Source of the DNA: UBA1847 sp942492205
Lineage (GTDB): Bacteria; Pseudomonadota; Gammaproteobacteria; Steroidobacterales; Woeseiaceae
Direction: 5' to 3'
DNA: 64,000 nt
Assembly: GCA_942492205.1 (NCBI GenBank)
Contig: CALODT010000001.1
Location: 806,001 to 870,000, forward strand
The position numbers and the translations under genes are program-made. Positions 27,967 through 37,254 of this stretch are shown in pieces. How positions within the stretch are numbered: position 1 is the first letter of the stretch; every line of letters begins with the position of its first letter. The notes under the pieces are model-generated. The model was not told the DNA's origin. It did not search any database and saw nothing but the letters and a program-made list of their open reading frames with translations.

Positions 27967-29334
27967 TCAGGCCGGCCAGGGGCCGGTGATCGCCAGCGTC
28001 ATTCCCGGGTACTGGATATTGACGAACATCGTCTTGCCGTCCGGTGAGAAACAGACGCCGGCAAGTTCTGAGTCCGAATAGGCATTATCCGCCAGCGCGT
28101 ACTGCTGGCCTTCCGCATTGATACCGACCAGGCCGCAGTGATTCGCCGTGTCCTCGCAGACGATCAGATCTCCCCACGGCGCCATCGTCAGGTTGTCGCA
28201 GTTGCGTAACAGCGAAGCCGAATCGGCCTCGGCAATGAGCGTCAGCATTGCCGGCGCTTCACTCTCCTGCTGAGTGCCCTCGAATGGACTGGGCGTATAG
28301 GTAAATACCTGCCCCAATCGCGCCGGGCCGCCGATCGTGCAGGTAAACGCGAATCGATCGCCAGCTGCGCAGAGACCTTCACCGCGCGCAAAGGTAGCCG
28401 CGCCGAGTGCGGCACCTCTGAGACGCAGGTTGTTCTTCTCTGGCTCGACATCGTCGAGATCGATCCAGCGCGTTTTCATCGGCGTGTTGAGTCGTGTCTG
28501 TGGTCTCGCCGCCCAGTTGTGCGTCATGACAGACGAATGGCCATCGAGCGCCAGCGCCTGCAGGCGACCGCCGGCATGCAGGTTTCCGGGCACATCGGGA
28601 ATGTAGCGGTAGAAGAGGCTGTGGTGGCGGTCCTCGGTCATATAAACAATGCCGCTCTGCTCATGCACAGCGCAGGCTTCGTGTTCGAATTTCCCCATCG
28701 CCCGAATGGGTTTTGCAGCGACCAGGCCACCGGCTTTCGACGAAACCTCGAAAACGTAACCGTGGTCCTGATCTCGACTGATCACGTACCCCAGACCGAT
28801 GTCACGACCGGGGCTCTCAAAGCACTCTTCGCAGCTCAGCCATGTTCCCCACGGGGTAGCTCCCCCCGCACAGTTGATTTCCGTACCCGCGAGACTCAAG
28901 AACTGCTTTTCAATGCGGCCGGTTGTCGGGTCGTAAATCGACGTGGTAGTGCCGCCTAATGCGGGCGTTCTGTCGCCACCACGGTCGTACAAGAGGGCTT
29001 TGGTCGCCTCGGGCAGCTCATCGTAGCCGTCACGAAATGCACTGCGCTCAGCCCACTGCGTCTGCATCTCATGATTTCGAATGAGCACGATTCGACCGTT
29101 GTCACCCGCAAATGCGGCCATTCCGTCGTGCGCCGCCGGCACGCGAAACCCGTCGTCCATCAGATCGCCAGCGCGTGAAATCACCCGATAACTGAAATCA
29201 TCGGGCAGGTCCAGGATCTTGCCGCGATCGGCGCGAAGGCCACTCCACAGGCCAGCTGCGGCACAGGATTGGGTCGCCGCGGGTGCCAGCGCGGCGGCCG
29301 CAATACTCTTTAAAAATCGTCTTCGATTCAGCAT
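27967..29334 (-). CDS. Tat-exported PhoX/DUF839-family protein
   Basis: The 455-residue product begins with a twin-arginine signal (MLNRRRFLKSIAAAALAPA), so it is likely folded in the cytoplasm and exported with a cofactor. Features of the PhoX-like beta-propeller family are visible: RNHEMQTQW, GGTTTSIYDP, INCAGGATPWGTWLSCEE, FEHEACAVHEQSGIVYMTED and the C-terminal NIQYPGMTLAITGPW. PhoX proteins are Ca/Fe-dependent alkaline phosphatases, but many relatives are uncharacterised. It lies on the minus strand between pgk and pyk, splitting an otherwise co-directional glycolytic set, and is divergent from pyk. Confidence 0.88.
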   Translation of the reverse strand: MLNRRRFLKSIAAAALAPAATQSCAAAGLWSGLRADRGKILDLPDDFSYRVISRAGDLMDDGFRVPAAHDGMAAFAGDNGRIVLIRNHEMQTQWAERSAFRDGYDELPEATKALLYDRGGDRTPALGGTTTSIYDPTTGRIEKQFLSLAGTEINCAGGATPWGTWLSCEECFESPGRDIGLGYVISRDQDHGYVFEVSSKAGGLVAAKPIRAMGKFEHEACAVHEQSGIVYMTEDRHHSLFYRYIPDVPGNLHAGGRLQALALDGHSSVMTHNWAARPQTRLNTPMKTRWIDLDDVEPEKNNLRLRGAALGAATFARGEGLCAAGDRFAFTCTIGGPARLGQVFTYTPSPFEGTQQESEAPAMLTLIAEADSASLLRNCDNLTMAPWGDLIVCEDTANHCGLVGINAEGQQYALADNAYSDSELAGVCFSPDGKTMFVNIQYPGMTLAITGPWPA

Positions 29335-29377
29335 GCGAATTGGCTTCCCTGGTGGGCCGCTCAGGATAACCGCTGCG

Positions 29378-29440
29378 GATGACGCGCGGAAGTCATCGTT
29401 GCCATTTCTTCACACCCATCCAAACCAGCTGTGCAATAAT
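29378..29440. promoter_or_regulatory. Divergent control region of pyk and the PhoX-like gene
   Basis: GATGAC (29378-29383) and GTCATC (29392-29397) form a short inverted repeat that could be an operator. Further right, TG then one base then AATAAT (29432-29440) looks like an extended -10 box placed 7 bases before the pyk ATG, which would give a nearly leaderless message. No ribosome site precedes that ATG. The -35 region is unremarkable. Confidence 0.35.
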
Positions 29441-29447
29441 CGCCGCC

Positions 29448-30884
29448 ATGCGAAGACGAACCAAGATAGTTGCGACACTCGGCCCCGCCTCAGACAACGC
29501 TGAGATACTCGGCCGCATGATTAAAGCCGGGATGACTGTCGCACGTCTCAATTTCTCTCACGGTGATGCTGACGAGCACCGTCGCCGTGCCGCGGCGTTG
29601 CGTGAGGCTGCTCTGGCCGCGGGTCGCGATGTAGGCCTGCTTGGCGATCTGCAAGGTCCGAAAATACGTATCTGCCGCTTCCGCGATCATAGTGTGATGC
29701 TCGAAGACGGTGCCTCATTTTTTCTCGACAGTGCGCTCGGTGTCATGGATGGCAACCAGCAGGGTGTCGGGGTCGCGCTGGAGACCCTGCACAAGGATGT
29801 CAAAGCCGACGATGTTCTGTTGCTCAACGACGGCATGATTACGCTGAAAGTCGACAGCATCAAGGGCACACGCATCCATACGACCGTCGTCAACGGGGGC
29901 ATTCTCTCCGACCACAAGGGCATCAATCTTCGCGGCGGCGGTTTGTCGGCGCCCGCTCTGACAGAGATCGACAAGGAGAACATCAAGCTGGCGGCGGAGC
30001 TGAATGCCGATTTCCTGGCCGTGTCCTTCGTTCGCAGCGCAGAAGATATCGTTGAGGCGCGCCGGCTGTTCAGGGAGGCCGGAGGTCATGGCTCAATCGT
30101 CGCCAAGATCGAGCGCGTTGAAGCCGTGCGCAATATCGATTCGATCGTGGAAGCGTCCGATGTCATCATGGTTGCGCGCGGCGACCTCGGTGTTGAAATG
30201 GGCTACGCCGAGCTGACGGGTATTCAGAAGAAACTGATTCGCACCACCCGCAAGGCGCACAAAATAGTCATCACGGCGACACAGATGATGGAGTCAATGA
30301 TTCAAAACCCGATTCCGACACGCGCCGAAGTGTCGGATGTTGCCAACGCGGTTATCGACGGCACCGATGCGGTGATGTTGTCGGGTGAAACGGCTGTCGG
30401 CAAGTATCCGGTTGAGGCGATTACGGCGATGGCCGAGGTCTGTGTCGGTGCGGAGAAGTTCCCGCTGTTAGCCGGTACCACCAGTCATCGGATGAATGAT
30501 CGTTTTGAATTTGTCGATGAAGCGATCGCGATGGCGACGATGTACACCGCCAATCACATGTCGGTCAGAGCGATTATCGCGTTGACCGAGTCCGGTTCCA
30601 CAACTCGCTGGATGTCCCGAATTCGTTCTGACATTCCAATTTACGCGTTTACACCGCATGAAGCGACCAGCAGGCGTGTGGCCCTGTACCGCGGCGTGTA
30701 CCCGGTTTCATTCGCGATCAATCTCGAAAACCCGCGCCGCCTGTACCAGGATATATTCAATACTCTGCTGTATTACGAACTTGTCGAGGTCGACGATCTT
30801 GTGATTTTCACCAAGGGGGATCTGGACAACGTAGCGGGAAGCACCAACGCGATGAAAGTACTGAAAGTCAAAAGAGAAGAATGA
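29448..30884 (+). CDS. pyk: Pyruvate kinase
   Basis: The 478-residue enzyme makes pyruvate and ATP from phosphoenolpyruvate. RRTKIVATLGPAS starts the barrel domain; LNFSHG, LLGDLQGPKIR, VAKIERVEAV and the catalytic-lysine/metal region VMVARGDLGVEMG follow; MSGETAVG-type sequence (MLSGETAVGKYP) precedes the C-terminal allosteric domain. Overall it resembles E. coli PykA (AMP-activated type) more than PykF. The ATG at 29448 begins the family sequence; the upstream frame does not. Its last four bases overlap the ATG of the acylase gene, so the two are coupled. Confidence 0.97.
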   Translation: MRRRTKIVATLGPASDNAEILGRMIKAGMTVARLNFSHGDADEHRRRAAALREAALAAGRDVGLLGDLQGPKIRICRFRDHSVMLEDGASFFLDSALGVMDGNQQGVGVALETLHKDVKADDVLLLNDGMITLKVDSIKGTRIHTTVVNGGILSDHKGINLRGGGLSAPALTEIDKENIKLAAELNADFLAVSFVRSAEDIVEARRLFREAGGHGSIVAKIERVEAVRNIDSIVEASDVIMVARGDLGVEMGYAELTGIQKKLIRTTRKAHKIVITATQMMESMIQNPIPTRAEVSDVANAVIDGTDAVMLSGETAVGKYPVEAITAMAEVCVGAEKFPLLAGTTSHRMNDRFEFVDEAIAMATMYTANHMSVRAIIALTESGSTTRWMSRIRSDIPIYAFTPHEATSRRVALYRGVYPVSFAINLENPRRLYQDIFNTLLYYELVEVDDLVIFTKGDLDNVAGSTNAMKVLKVKREE

Positions 30885-33262
30885 AACGAATCATGTTTCG
30901 ACTCGCGCTTGGCGCGGGCTTATTGATCGCCGTCGTTGCCATAATTGCAATGCTGACATTGTGGCGCAGCCTGCCGGACCTCGACGGTGAGATCGTGTTG
31001 GAGGGCCTGGCCGCTGCCGCAGCTATCGAGCGCGATGCGGATGGCATCCCGGTCATCACGGCCAGCAATCGTGAGGATCTCGCGTTTGCCACGGGCTTCG
31101 CACACGCGCAGGACCGCTTTTTCCAGATGGATATGATTCGCCGCCAGGCGGCGGGTGAGCTGTCGGAGGTCGTCGGCAGCGTCGCGCTTGACACCGACAG
31201 GCGCCATCGATTTCATCGCTTTCGAAGTCGCGCGCAGGCAGTCATCGCCAGTGCGACCGACAGCGACCGGGCTTTGATGACGGCGTACGCGGACGGCGTC
31301 AACGCTGGCTGGCGCTCGCTTGATGCCTTGCCGTTCGAGTACCTTGTTATTGGCGCCGACCCGGAGCCATGGCTGGCGGAAGACTCCCTGCTGGTCGTGT
31401 TTGCCATGTACATGCAGCTCAACGATGCCCGCGGCAGCAAAGACGTGCGACGGGGGCTTGCCCACCGCGTATTGCCGGCCGAGGTTTACGACTGGATGTA
31501 CCCGCAGGGAACGCCATGGGACGCGCCGTTGATGGGCGAGCCGAGAGAGGTTGCAGAGATCCCGGGGGAGGATGTTTATTCTGTCCGCGACGTTTCGGAT
31601 GACGCCCCGCCTGCCAGGGAGCAGGGCCGCTACCCGCTGCGTGGCAGCAATAACTGGGCAGTGTCGGGCGATTTAACGACGTCCGGTCGGGCCATCGTTT
31701 CGAACGATATGCATCTCGGGCTGAACGCACCGAATATCTACTATCGTGCACGACTGATTGTGAACGGTGCCGAAAGCGACGACGCCATCGATGTGACTGG
31801 CGTTACCTTGCCAGGGTCGCCATTCGTCATTGCCGGCAGCAATACACGCGTTGCCTGGGGATTCACCAATAGCTACGGCGACTGGACGGATGTGGTCGTC
31901 CTGCAGCCAGGGTCGTCCGACAACACGTATAGAACGCCCGACGGCGAGCTGGAGTTCGTGACCTATGACGAGCTCATTGGCATCAAGGACGGGGATCCGG
32001 TGGAGTTCCAGGTCCGCGAGACCATCTGGGGTCCTGTGCTTGACGACGTGGATTACCCGGACGGCGAAGTAGCGGTCAGCTGGCTCGCTCACAAGCCCGA
32101 AGGCGTCAACCTGCGCTTTACCGACCTTGAAAAAGCCGTGTCTGTCGAAAATGCGCTTGATATCGCCAATACGATGTCCATGCCCCCGCAGAACTTCGTC
32201 AGCGGGGATGCCGACGGCAATATCGGTTGGACGATCGCCGGAAAGATACCTCGAAAGGGGAGCTTCAACGCCATGTTGCCAGCCGACTGGAGCGCTGAAC
32301 ATGGCTGGCAGGGATGGCTGAGTCCATCAGAATATCCCCGCATCGTGAATCCCGAGAGCGGCCGTATCTGGACTGCGAATGCCCGCGTTGCCGATGCTGA
32401 AGCACTGCGCTTGATCGGCGATGGCGGATACGATCTCGGCGCGCGCGCACGGCAAATACGCGACAGCCTGTTCGCCAAGGACGCATTCAGTCCCGAGGAT
32501 ATGCTGGCCATTCAATACGACGATCGCGCGTTATTTCTCGAGCGCTGGCGCGACGTTCTGCTCGAGACGCTGGCCGCAACCGGCGCAGCTGCCAAGCCGG
32601 AATTCAGAGAGTATCGACAGCTTGTTGTGGAATGGACGCCGCGAGCGTCGCCGGACTCGGTAGGTTACCGGTTGGTTCGTGCCTTCCGTCTGGAGGTCGA
32701 GCGTCGGGTCTTTCACGCCCTCATGGCGCCGGCGCGCAAGGCGTATGGCGATGATGTGAGGCTGCGTCGCAGCAATCAGTTCGAAGCCCCGCTCTGGGAG
32801 CTGGTCACGCAGCAGCCGATACACATGCTGCCGAGTGGCTACGGCAGCTGGAATGAAATGCTGCTGGCGGCGATTCGCCAGAACATCTCGTACTTCAACG
32901 AGAGTTTCGACGGCCCCCTGTCGGAACGCACCTGGGGGGAAATCAACACGGCGGCAATTCGACATCCGCTCAGCCAGAGCATCCCGCTGCTTGGCGGTTT
33001 ACTGAACATGCCGGCGGATCCGCTGAGCGGTGACCTCGATATGCCCAAAGCCCAGGGCCCGGCGTTCGGCGCGTCCGAGCGCTTCTCGGTATCTCCCGGT
33101 GACGAGGCGAACAGTATCTTGCATATGCCGACCGGGCAGAGCGGGCACCCGCTGTCGGACTTCTACAGCCGCGGCCACGAGGCATGGGTTCGTGGTGAGC
33201 CGAGCCCCTTTCTACCGGGTCAGCCCGCGTACAAGCTGACGCTGATGCCCGCAGAGCGGTAA
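30881..33262 (+). CDS. Penicillin acylase-family N-terminal-nucleophile amidase
   Basis: The 793-residue precursor has an N-terminal hydrophobic segment (residues 6-26, signal or anchor) and should be exported. Family members cleave themselves and use the new N-terminal Ser; here that is the Ser in RGSNNWAVSG, about residue 256. The segment AFATGFAHAQDRFFQMDMIRR in the alpha part and the NDMHLGLNAPNIYY region are typical. Substrates in the family include penicillins, N-acyl-homoserine lactones and other acyl amides; which applies here cannot be read from sequence. The ATG overlaps the pyk stop by four bases, and moxR follows 32 bases later. Confidence 0.93.
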   Translation: MKRIMFRLALGAGLLIAVVAIIAMLTLWRSLPDLDGEIVLEGLAAAAAIERDADGIPVITASNREDLAFATGFAHAQDRFFQMDMIRRQAAGELSEVVGSVALDTDRRHRFHRFRSRAQAVIASATDSDRALMTAYADGVNAGWRSLDALPFEYLVIGADPEPWLAEDSLLVVFAMYMQLNDARGSKDVRRGLAHRVLPAEVYDWMYPQGTPWDAPLMGEPREVAEIPGEDVYSVRDVSDDAPPAREQGRYPLRGSNNWAVSGDLTTSGRAIVSNDMHLGLNAPNIYYRARLIVNGAESDDAIDVTGVTLPGSPFVIAGSNTRVAWGFTNSYGDWTDVVVLQPGSSDNTYRTPDGELEFVTYDELIGIKDGDPVEFQVRETIWGPVLDDVDYPDGEVAVSWLAHKPEGVNLRFTDLEKAVSVENALDIANTMSMPPQNFVSGDADGNIGWTIAGKIPRKGSFNAMLPADWSAEHGWQGWLSPSEYPRIVNPESGRIWTANARVADAEALRLIGDGGYDLGARARQIRDSLFAKDAFSPEDMLAIQYDDRALFLERWRDVLLETLAATGAAAKPEFREYRQLVVEWTPRASPDSVGYRLVRAFRLEVERRVFHALMAPARKAYGDDVRLRRSNQFEAPLWELVTQQPIHMLPSGYGSWNEMLLAAIRQNISYFNESFDGPLSERTWGEINTAAIRHPLSQSIPLLGGLLNMPADPLSGDLDMPKAQGPAFGASERFSVSPGDEANSILHMPTGQSGHPLSDFYSRGHEAWVRGEPSPFLPGQPAYKLTLMPAER

Positions 33263-33294
33263 TATGCTCGCAGAGGCCGAACACGGATAAACAA

Positions 33295-34152
33295 ATGGCA
33301 GACAACAGATTTACTGGTACCAACACGTATATCGCGACCGATGACCTGACCATGGCAGTCAATGCCGCGGTTACCCTGGAGCGACCCATACTGGTCAAGG
33401 GAGAGCCGGGCACCGGAAAGACTCAGCTCGCAGTTGAGGTCGCGCGGTCGCTGGATCGGCCGTTGCATGAGTGGCATATCAAGTCGACGACAAAAGCGCA
33501 GCAGGGACTGTACGAATATGATGCAGTTGCGCGTCTGCGTGATTCGCAGCTCGGCGACGATCGCGTACACGATATCAGCAACTACATCGTCCGCGGCAAG
33601 GTATGGGAGGCGTTCGAGTCGGACGAACAGCCGGTGTTGCTCATCGACGAAATAGACAAGGCGGATATCGAGTTTCCTAACGACCTGTTGCGTGAGCTCG
33701 ATCGCATGGAGTTTTATGTCTACGAAACCAAGAAGCTGGTGAAGGCACGGCATCGGCCGATCATCGTCATCACCAGTAACAATGAGAAGGAATTGCCGGA
33801 CGCTTTCTTGCGCCGCTGTTTCTTCCATTACATCAAGTTTCCGGACAAGGAGACCATGGCTTCTATCGTTGACGTGCATTTCCCGAACCTGAAAAAGGAG
33901 CTTCTGCGCGAAGCCCTCGAAGCTTTCTATAAAGTTCGGGATGTTCGAGGCCTGAAGAAGAAGCCGTCTACCTCAGAGCTTCTCGACTGGATCAAGTTGC
34001 TGCTGGCCGAAGATATACCGCCCGATGTGCTGCGCGGCGAAGGTGCCCGCAACGCGATTCCGCCGCTGTACGGTGCGTTGCTCAAAAATGAGCAGGACGT
34101 ACACCTGTTTGAGCAGTTGGTGTTTCTCGACCGCCGCAGCAACCCGCAGTAA
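33295..34152 (+). CDS. MoxR-family AAA+ ATPase
   Basis: The 285-residue ATPase has Walker A GEPGTGKTQ near residue 40, Walker B VLLIDEIDKAD near residue 120, sensor-1 IVITSNNEKELPDAFLRRC, and a C-terminal helical lid. MoxR proteins act as chaperone-like remodelers that help insert cofactors or assemble complexes, usually with a von Willebrand A partner. That partner follows 4 bases downstream. The gene lies 32 bases after the acylase gene, so all may be on the pyk transcript. The client complex is unknown. Confidence 0.94.
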   Translation: MADNRFTGTNTYIATDDLTMAVNAAVTLERPILVKGEPGTGKTQLAVEVARSLDRPLHEWHIKSTTKAQQGLYEYDAVARLRDSQLGDDRVHDISNYIVRGKVWEAFESDEQPVLLIDEIDKADIEFPNDLLRELDRMEFYVYETKKLVKARHRPIIVITSNNEKELPDAFLRRCFFHYIKFPDKETMASIVDVHFPNLKKELLREALEAFYKVRDVRGLKKKPSTSELLDWIKLLLAEDIPPDVLRGEGARNAIPPLYGALLKNEQDVHLFEQLVFLDRRSNPQ

Positions 34153-34156
34153 TCCC

Positions 34157-35332
34157 ATGCTGATCCCGTTCTTCTTCATGCTTCGCGAAGGCGGAATGAA
34201 GACGTCGCTAACTGAGTTGCTGACGCTGCTTGAGGCGCTGAAACGCGGGCTGGCGGGTCAGAGTGTCGACGACTTCTACTACCTGGCTCGCTCAACGCTG
34301 GTCAAGGATGAGGCTCACCTGGATCGATTCGACCGAATCTTCGGCGCCTACTTCAAAGGCGTCGAGGACAGTCTCGCGGATCTGATGCAAGATATTCCGG
34401 AAGACTGGTTACGGCATCAGGCGGAGTTGATGTTGTCCGAAGAAGAGCGCAAACAGATTGAAGCGCTGGGCGGTTTCGACGAGTTGATGAAAGCGCTGCA
34501 GGAGCGGCTCGACGAACAGAACGAACGCCACGAAGGCGGCAATCGCTGGATCGGTACCGCAGGCACTTCGCCTTTCGGCGCGTATGGCTACAACCCGGAA
34601 GGCGTTCGCATGGGCCAGCAGGGCTCGCGCAATCGAAGTGCAGTGAAGGTGTGGGACAAGCGCGATTACCGAAATCTTGATGATTCCATCGAGCTCGGCA
34701 CCCGCAACATCAAGGTTGCCCTGCGTCGCCTCAGAAAATTTGCGCGTGAAGGCGCAGCTGATCAGCTGGATCTCGATGAAACGATCGACAAGACGGCGCG
34801 AAACGCCGGTTTGCTCGACATTCGCATGATTCCGGAACGACACAATGCGGTGAAAGTACTGCTTTGTCTCGACATCGGCGGATCAATGGATGATCACGTG
34901 CGTATCTGCGAGGAGATGTTCTCGGCGGCGCGCAGCGAATTCAAGCATCTCGAGTATTTCTATTTCCACAATTTCATCTACGAAAACCTGTGGAAGGACA
35001 ATCGGCGCCGGCATTCGGAAAAAACGCCGACGCTCGACATCGCGCACAAGTATGGCTCTGACTACAAACTGGTCTTTGTCGGTGATGCGACGATGAGTCC
35101 CTACGAAATCGTCTACGCAGGCGGCAGTGTCGAGCATTGGAACGAGGAGCCGGGCGCCGTCTGGATCAAGCGCCTGCTAAATACCTACCCGAAAGCCGTC
35201 TGGCTCAATCCGGAACCGAAACAACGCTGGGACTATACGCCGTCGACGAAGCTGGTTCGGGAGTTGATGGATGAGCGCATGTACCCGTTGACAATCTCCG
35301 GCCTCGACGACGCCATAAAGGCGCTGCAGTAG
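34157..35332 (+). CDS. CoxE-like von Willebrand factor A domain protein
   Basis: The 391-residue protein is the usual partner of MoxR ATPases. An N-terminal region (LIPFFFMLREGGMKTSLTELL) precedes a charged middle and a C-terminal VWA domain (about 240-391). The metal-site motif reads DIGGSMDD, that is DxGxSM rather than the canonical DxSxS, a form common in this family. The ATG at 34157 starts 4 bases after the moxR stop; a longer upstream frame overlaps moxR and has no family sequence. No clear ribosome site is visible, which fits translational coupling to moxR. It converges on the peroxiredoxin gene, with 2 bases between stop codons. Confidence 0.92.
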   Translation: MLIPFFFMLREGGMKTSLTELLTLLEALKRGLAGQSVDDFYYLARSTLVKDEAHLDRFDRIFGAYFKGVEDSLADLMQDIPEDWLRHQAELMLSEEERKQIEALGGFDELMKALQERLDEQNERHEGGNRWIGTAGTSPFGAYGYNPEGVRMGQQGSRNRSAVKVWDKRDYRNLDDSIELGTRNIKVALRRLRKFAREGAADQLDLDETIDKTARNAGLLDIRMIPERHNAVKVLLCLDIGGSMDDHVRICEEMFSAARSEFKHLEYFYFHNFIYENLWKDNRRRHSEKTPTLDIAHKYGSDYKLVFVGDATMSPYEIVYAGGSVEHWNEEPGAVWIKRLLNTYPKAVWLNPEPKQRWDYTPSTKLVRELMDERMYPLTISGLDDAIKALQ

Positions 35333-35334
35333 GC

Positions 35335-35901
35335 CTAGTCGTCCGCCGCGGCGCTCATCGGCATCTGGGTTAGTGCCTTGAGGTCGGCGATAACCGCTTC
35401 CGAGTGTGTGTCCGGCTTAACGCTTTGATAATGCTTGGCAATGTTGCCGTCCGGATCGATGATGAACGTCTGCCGCTTGGCGACTGTCATGCCGAGCATA
35501 CGGGTCTTCACACCGTACGCGTCAGCGGTGCGGCCGGAATCATCGGCCAGCAACGGGAAGGGCAAAGAGTGGTTTTCCGCGAACTCCCGATGTGACTCGA
35601 CGTCATCGAGGCTCACGCCGAGTATCTGCGCATTGAGGTCTCTGAACGCGAAGATGTTGTCGCGAAACTCACATGCCTGAGTCGTGCATCCCGGGGTCTC
35701 GTCTTTCGGATAAAAATACAGCACGACCCATTGACCGCGATAATCCTCCAGCGAATGCAGCTGCCCGGTCTGGTCCGAGAGTTCGAATTCCGGCGCCACG
35801 CTGCCAACCAGCGGCTGTTCTGTCGCGGACCCTGAGGGTGCGACTGCGACTAGAAGGAAGCCGGTGGCGATCGCCAGGAGGCCTGTAACTGCGCGTTTCA
35901 T
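35335..35901 (-). CDS. Exported PrxQ/Bcp-type thiol peroxidase
   Basis: The 188-residue peroxiredoxin reduces hydrogen peroxide and organic peroxides. Residues 1-26 form a signal peptide (MKRAVTGLLAIATGFLLVAV, ending in GSATE), so this copy probably works in the periplasm, unlike E. coli Bcp. The active site reads TPGCTTQACEFRD: the peroxidatic Cys and a second Cys five residues later, the PrxQ arrangement. The ATG at 35901 opens the signal peptide; an upstream in-frame start is not supported. It needs a periplasmic thiol donor that is not in the window. Confidence 0.92.
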   Translation of the reverse strand: MKRAVTGLLAIATGFLLVAVAPSGSATEQPLVGSVAPEFELSDQTGQLHSLEDYRGQWVVLYFYPKDETPGCTTQACEFRDNIFAFRDLNAQILGVSLDDVESHREFAENHSLPFPLLADDSGRTADAYGVKTRMLGMTVAKRQTFIIDPDGNIAKHYQSVKPDTHSEAVIADLKALTQMPMSAAADD

Positions 35902-35936
35902 AATGGTATTTCTCAAATATCGATAATGAGCCACAG

Positions 35937-35964
35937 TTCTTGGATGCGGCAATCTCTCTATAAT
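35937..35964 (+). promoter_or_regulatory. Promoter of the patatin gene
   Basis: A perfect TATAAT (35959-35964) sits 16 bases after TTCTTG (35937-35942). Transcription would start near 35971, giving a 48-base leader before the ATG at 36019. This argues against the in-frame starts at 35926 and 35944, which would lie upstream of the transcript's 5' end. Confidence 0.5.
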
Positions 35965-36018
35965 ACCCTGTATTCATATCTGCGCGAAGACGCGCTCCAG
36001 ACCCAACGTACCTGGACG

Positions 36019-37254
36019 ATGAGTCAGACCGAAAATCGCAGCAAAGCAGCACTGGTGTTGCCCGGGGGTGGTGCCCGAGGCGCGTTTCAGGTGGGCGTCC
36101 TTAAGGCTGTGGCTGAACTGCTGCCGCGTGGCGCGCCGAATCCGTTCCCCGTCATCAGTGGGACATCGGCCGGCGCCGTAAATTCCGTCGTGCTGGCGTC
36201 CAGAGCGCGACATTTTCGATCCGCGGTAGCCGAGCTGGAAAACGTCTGGGGCCATTTTCGCTGTCACCATGTCTACAAAACCGACAATCTGACGATGTTA
36301 AAGAGCAGCCTGCAGTGGTTGCTGTCGATCGTATCAGGCGGCTGGATCGTCGACGCACCGAGATCATTACTCGATAACGCACCATTGCGGTCATTGCTGA
36401 ATAGCAATGTGCACTTTCCACGCATTGAGGATTCGCTCAGTGACGGTTATGTCGACGCGGTTGCCGTGACCGCCGCGGGGTACGATTCAGCGCGCTCAAC
36501 GTCGTTCTTCGAGGCTGTCGCGGAGCAGCGCAGCTGGGAACGTACGCGTCGAATTGGTCGACGCTGCGAGTTGAACCTGGATCACGTCATGGCCAGCATT
36601 GCGGTGCCGATGGTGTTTCCGCCGGTCAGGATCGGTAACGAATTTTTTGGCGATGGCGCCATGCGCCAGGCGACACCGCTTAGTCCCGCCGTACACCTCG
36701 GTGCCGACAGGATACTGGTCATTGGCATACGCGATGAAACCGGCGATCAGACGCCTGACAGCGGTCCAGAGGCGCCCAGCTTTGCGCAGATCGCAGGATA
36801 TATGCTGGACACGCTATTCATGGACGGCCTGTATTCAGACCTCGAGCGCATTACCCGCATCAACCAGCTAATCGATACCATCCCGACCGACGAGACGCCA
36901 GCGTCGGTAGCTAACATGCGCGCTATCGACACCATGCTGGTGGTCCCAAGCGAAGACCTGCGCGTCATCGCGCACAAGCATCGAAAGCAACTGCCTTTTG
37001 CCATACGTGCCCTGCTGCGCGGAGTAGGCGGTAGCAACCCTGGCGAGAATCGGCTCCTGAGCTTCCTGTTGTTCGAAAAAGCCTACACGCGGGAACTGAT
37101 CAAGCTTGGCTATCATGATGCGATGAAAGTGAAGGATGAGTTACTCGACTTTGTCACCGGCGCACCGGTTCCGCGGTTGTTCGCGCCGAGTTGGATCAAG
37201 AAAGATCTCAGCGCGTTTTCTGCCGCTACAGGCGATGAGCTACAAGAGGAATAG
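36019..37254 (+). CDS. Patatin-like phospholipase
   Basis: The 411-residue lipid acyl hydrolase has the Gly-rich oxyanion loop LPGGGARGAFQVGVL (about residues 11-25), the nucleophile elbow GTSAGAVNS near residue 50, and the catalytic Asp in FGDGAMRQATPL near residue 215, forming a Ser-Asp dyad. No signal peptide is evident, so it may act on inner-membrane or cytosolic lipids, or be secreted by another route. The start at 36019 is chosen from the promoter position and the family's usual beginning. Its 3' end overlaps the mgtE 3' end on the other strand by 15 bases. Confidence 0.92.
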   Translation: MSQTENRSKAALVLPGGGARGAFQVGVLKAVAELLPRGAPNPFPVISGTSAGAVNSVVLASRARHFRSAVAELENVWGHFRCHHVYKTDNLTMLKSSLQWLLSIVSGGWIVDAPRSLLDNAPLRSLLNSNVHFPRIEDSLSDGYVDAVAVTAAGYDSARSTSFFEAVAEQRSWERTRRIGRRCELNLDHVMASIAVPMVFPPVRIGNEFFGDGAMRQATPLSPAVHLGADRILVIGIRDETGDQTPDSGPEAPSFAQIAGYMLDTLFMDGLYSDLERITRINQLIDTIPTDETPASVANMRAIDTMLVVPSEDLRVIAHKHRKQLPFAIRALLRGVGGSNPGENRLLSFLLFEKAYTRELIKLGYHDAMKVKDELLDFVTGAPVPRLFAPSWIKKDLSAFSAATGDELQEE

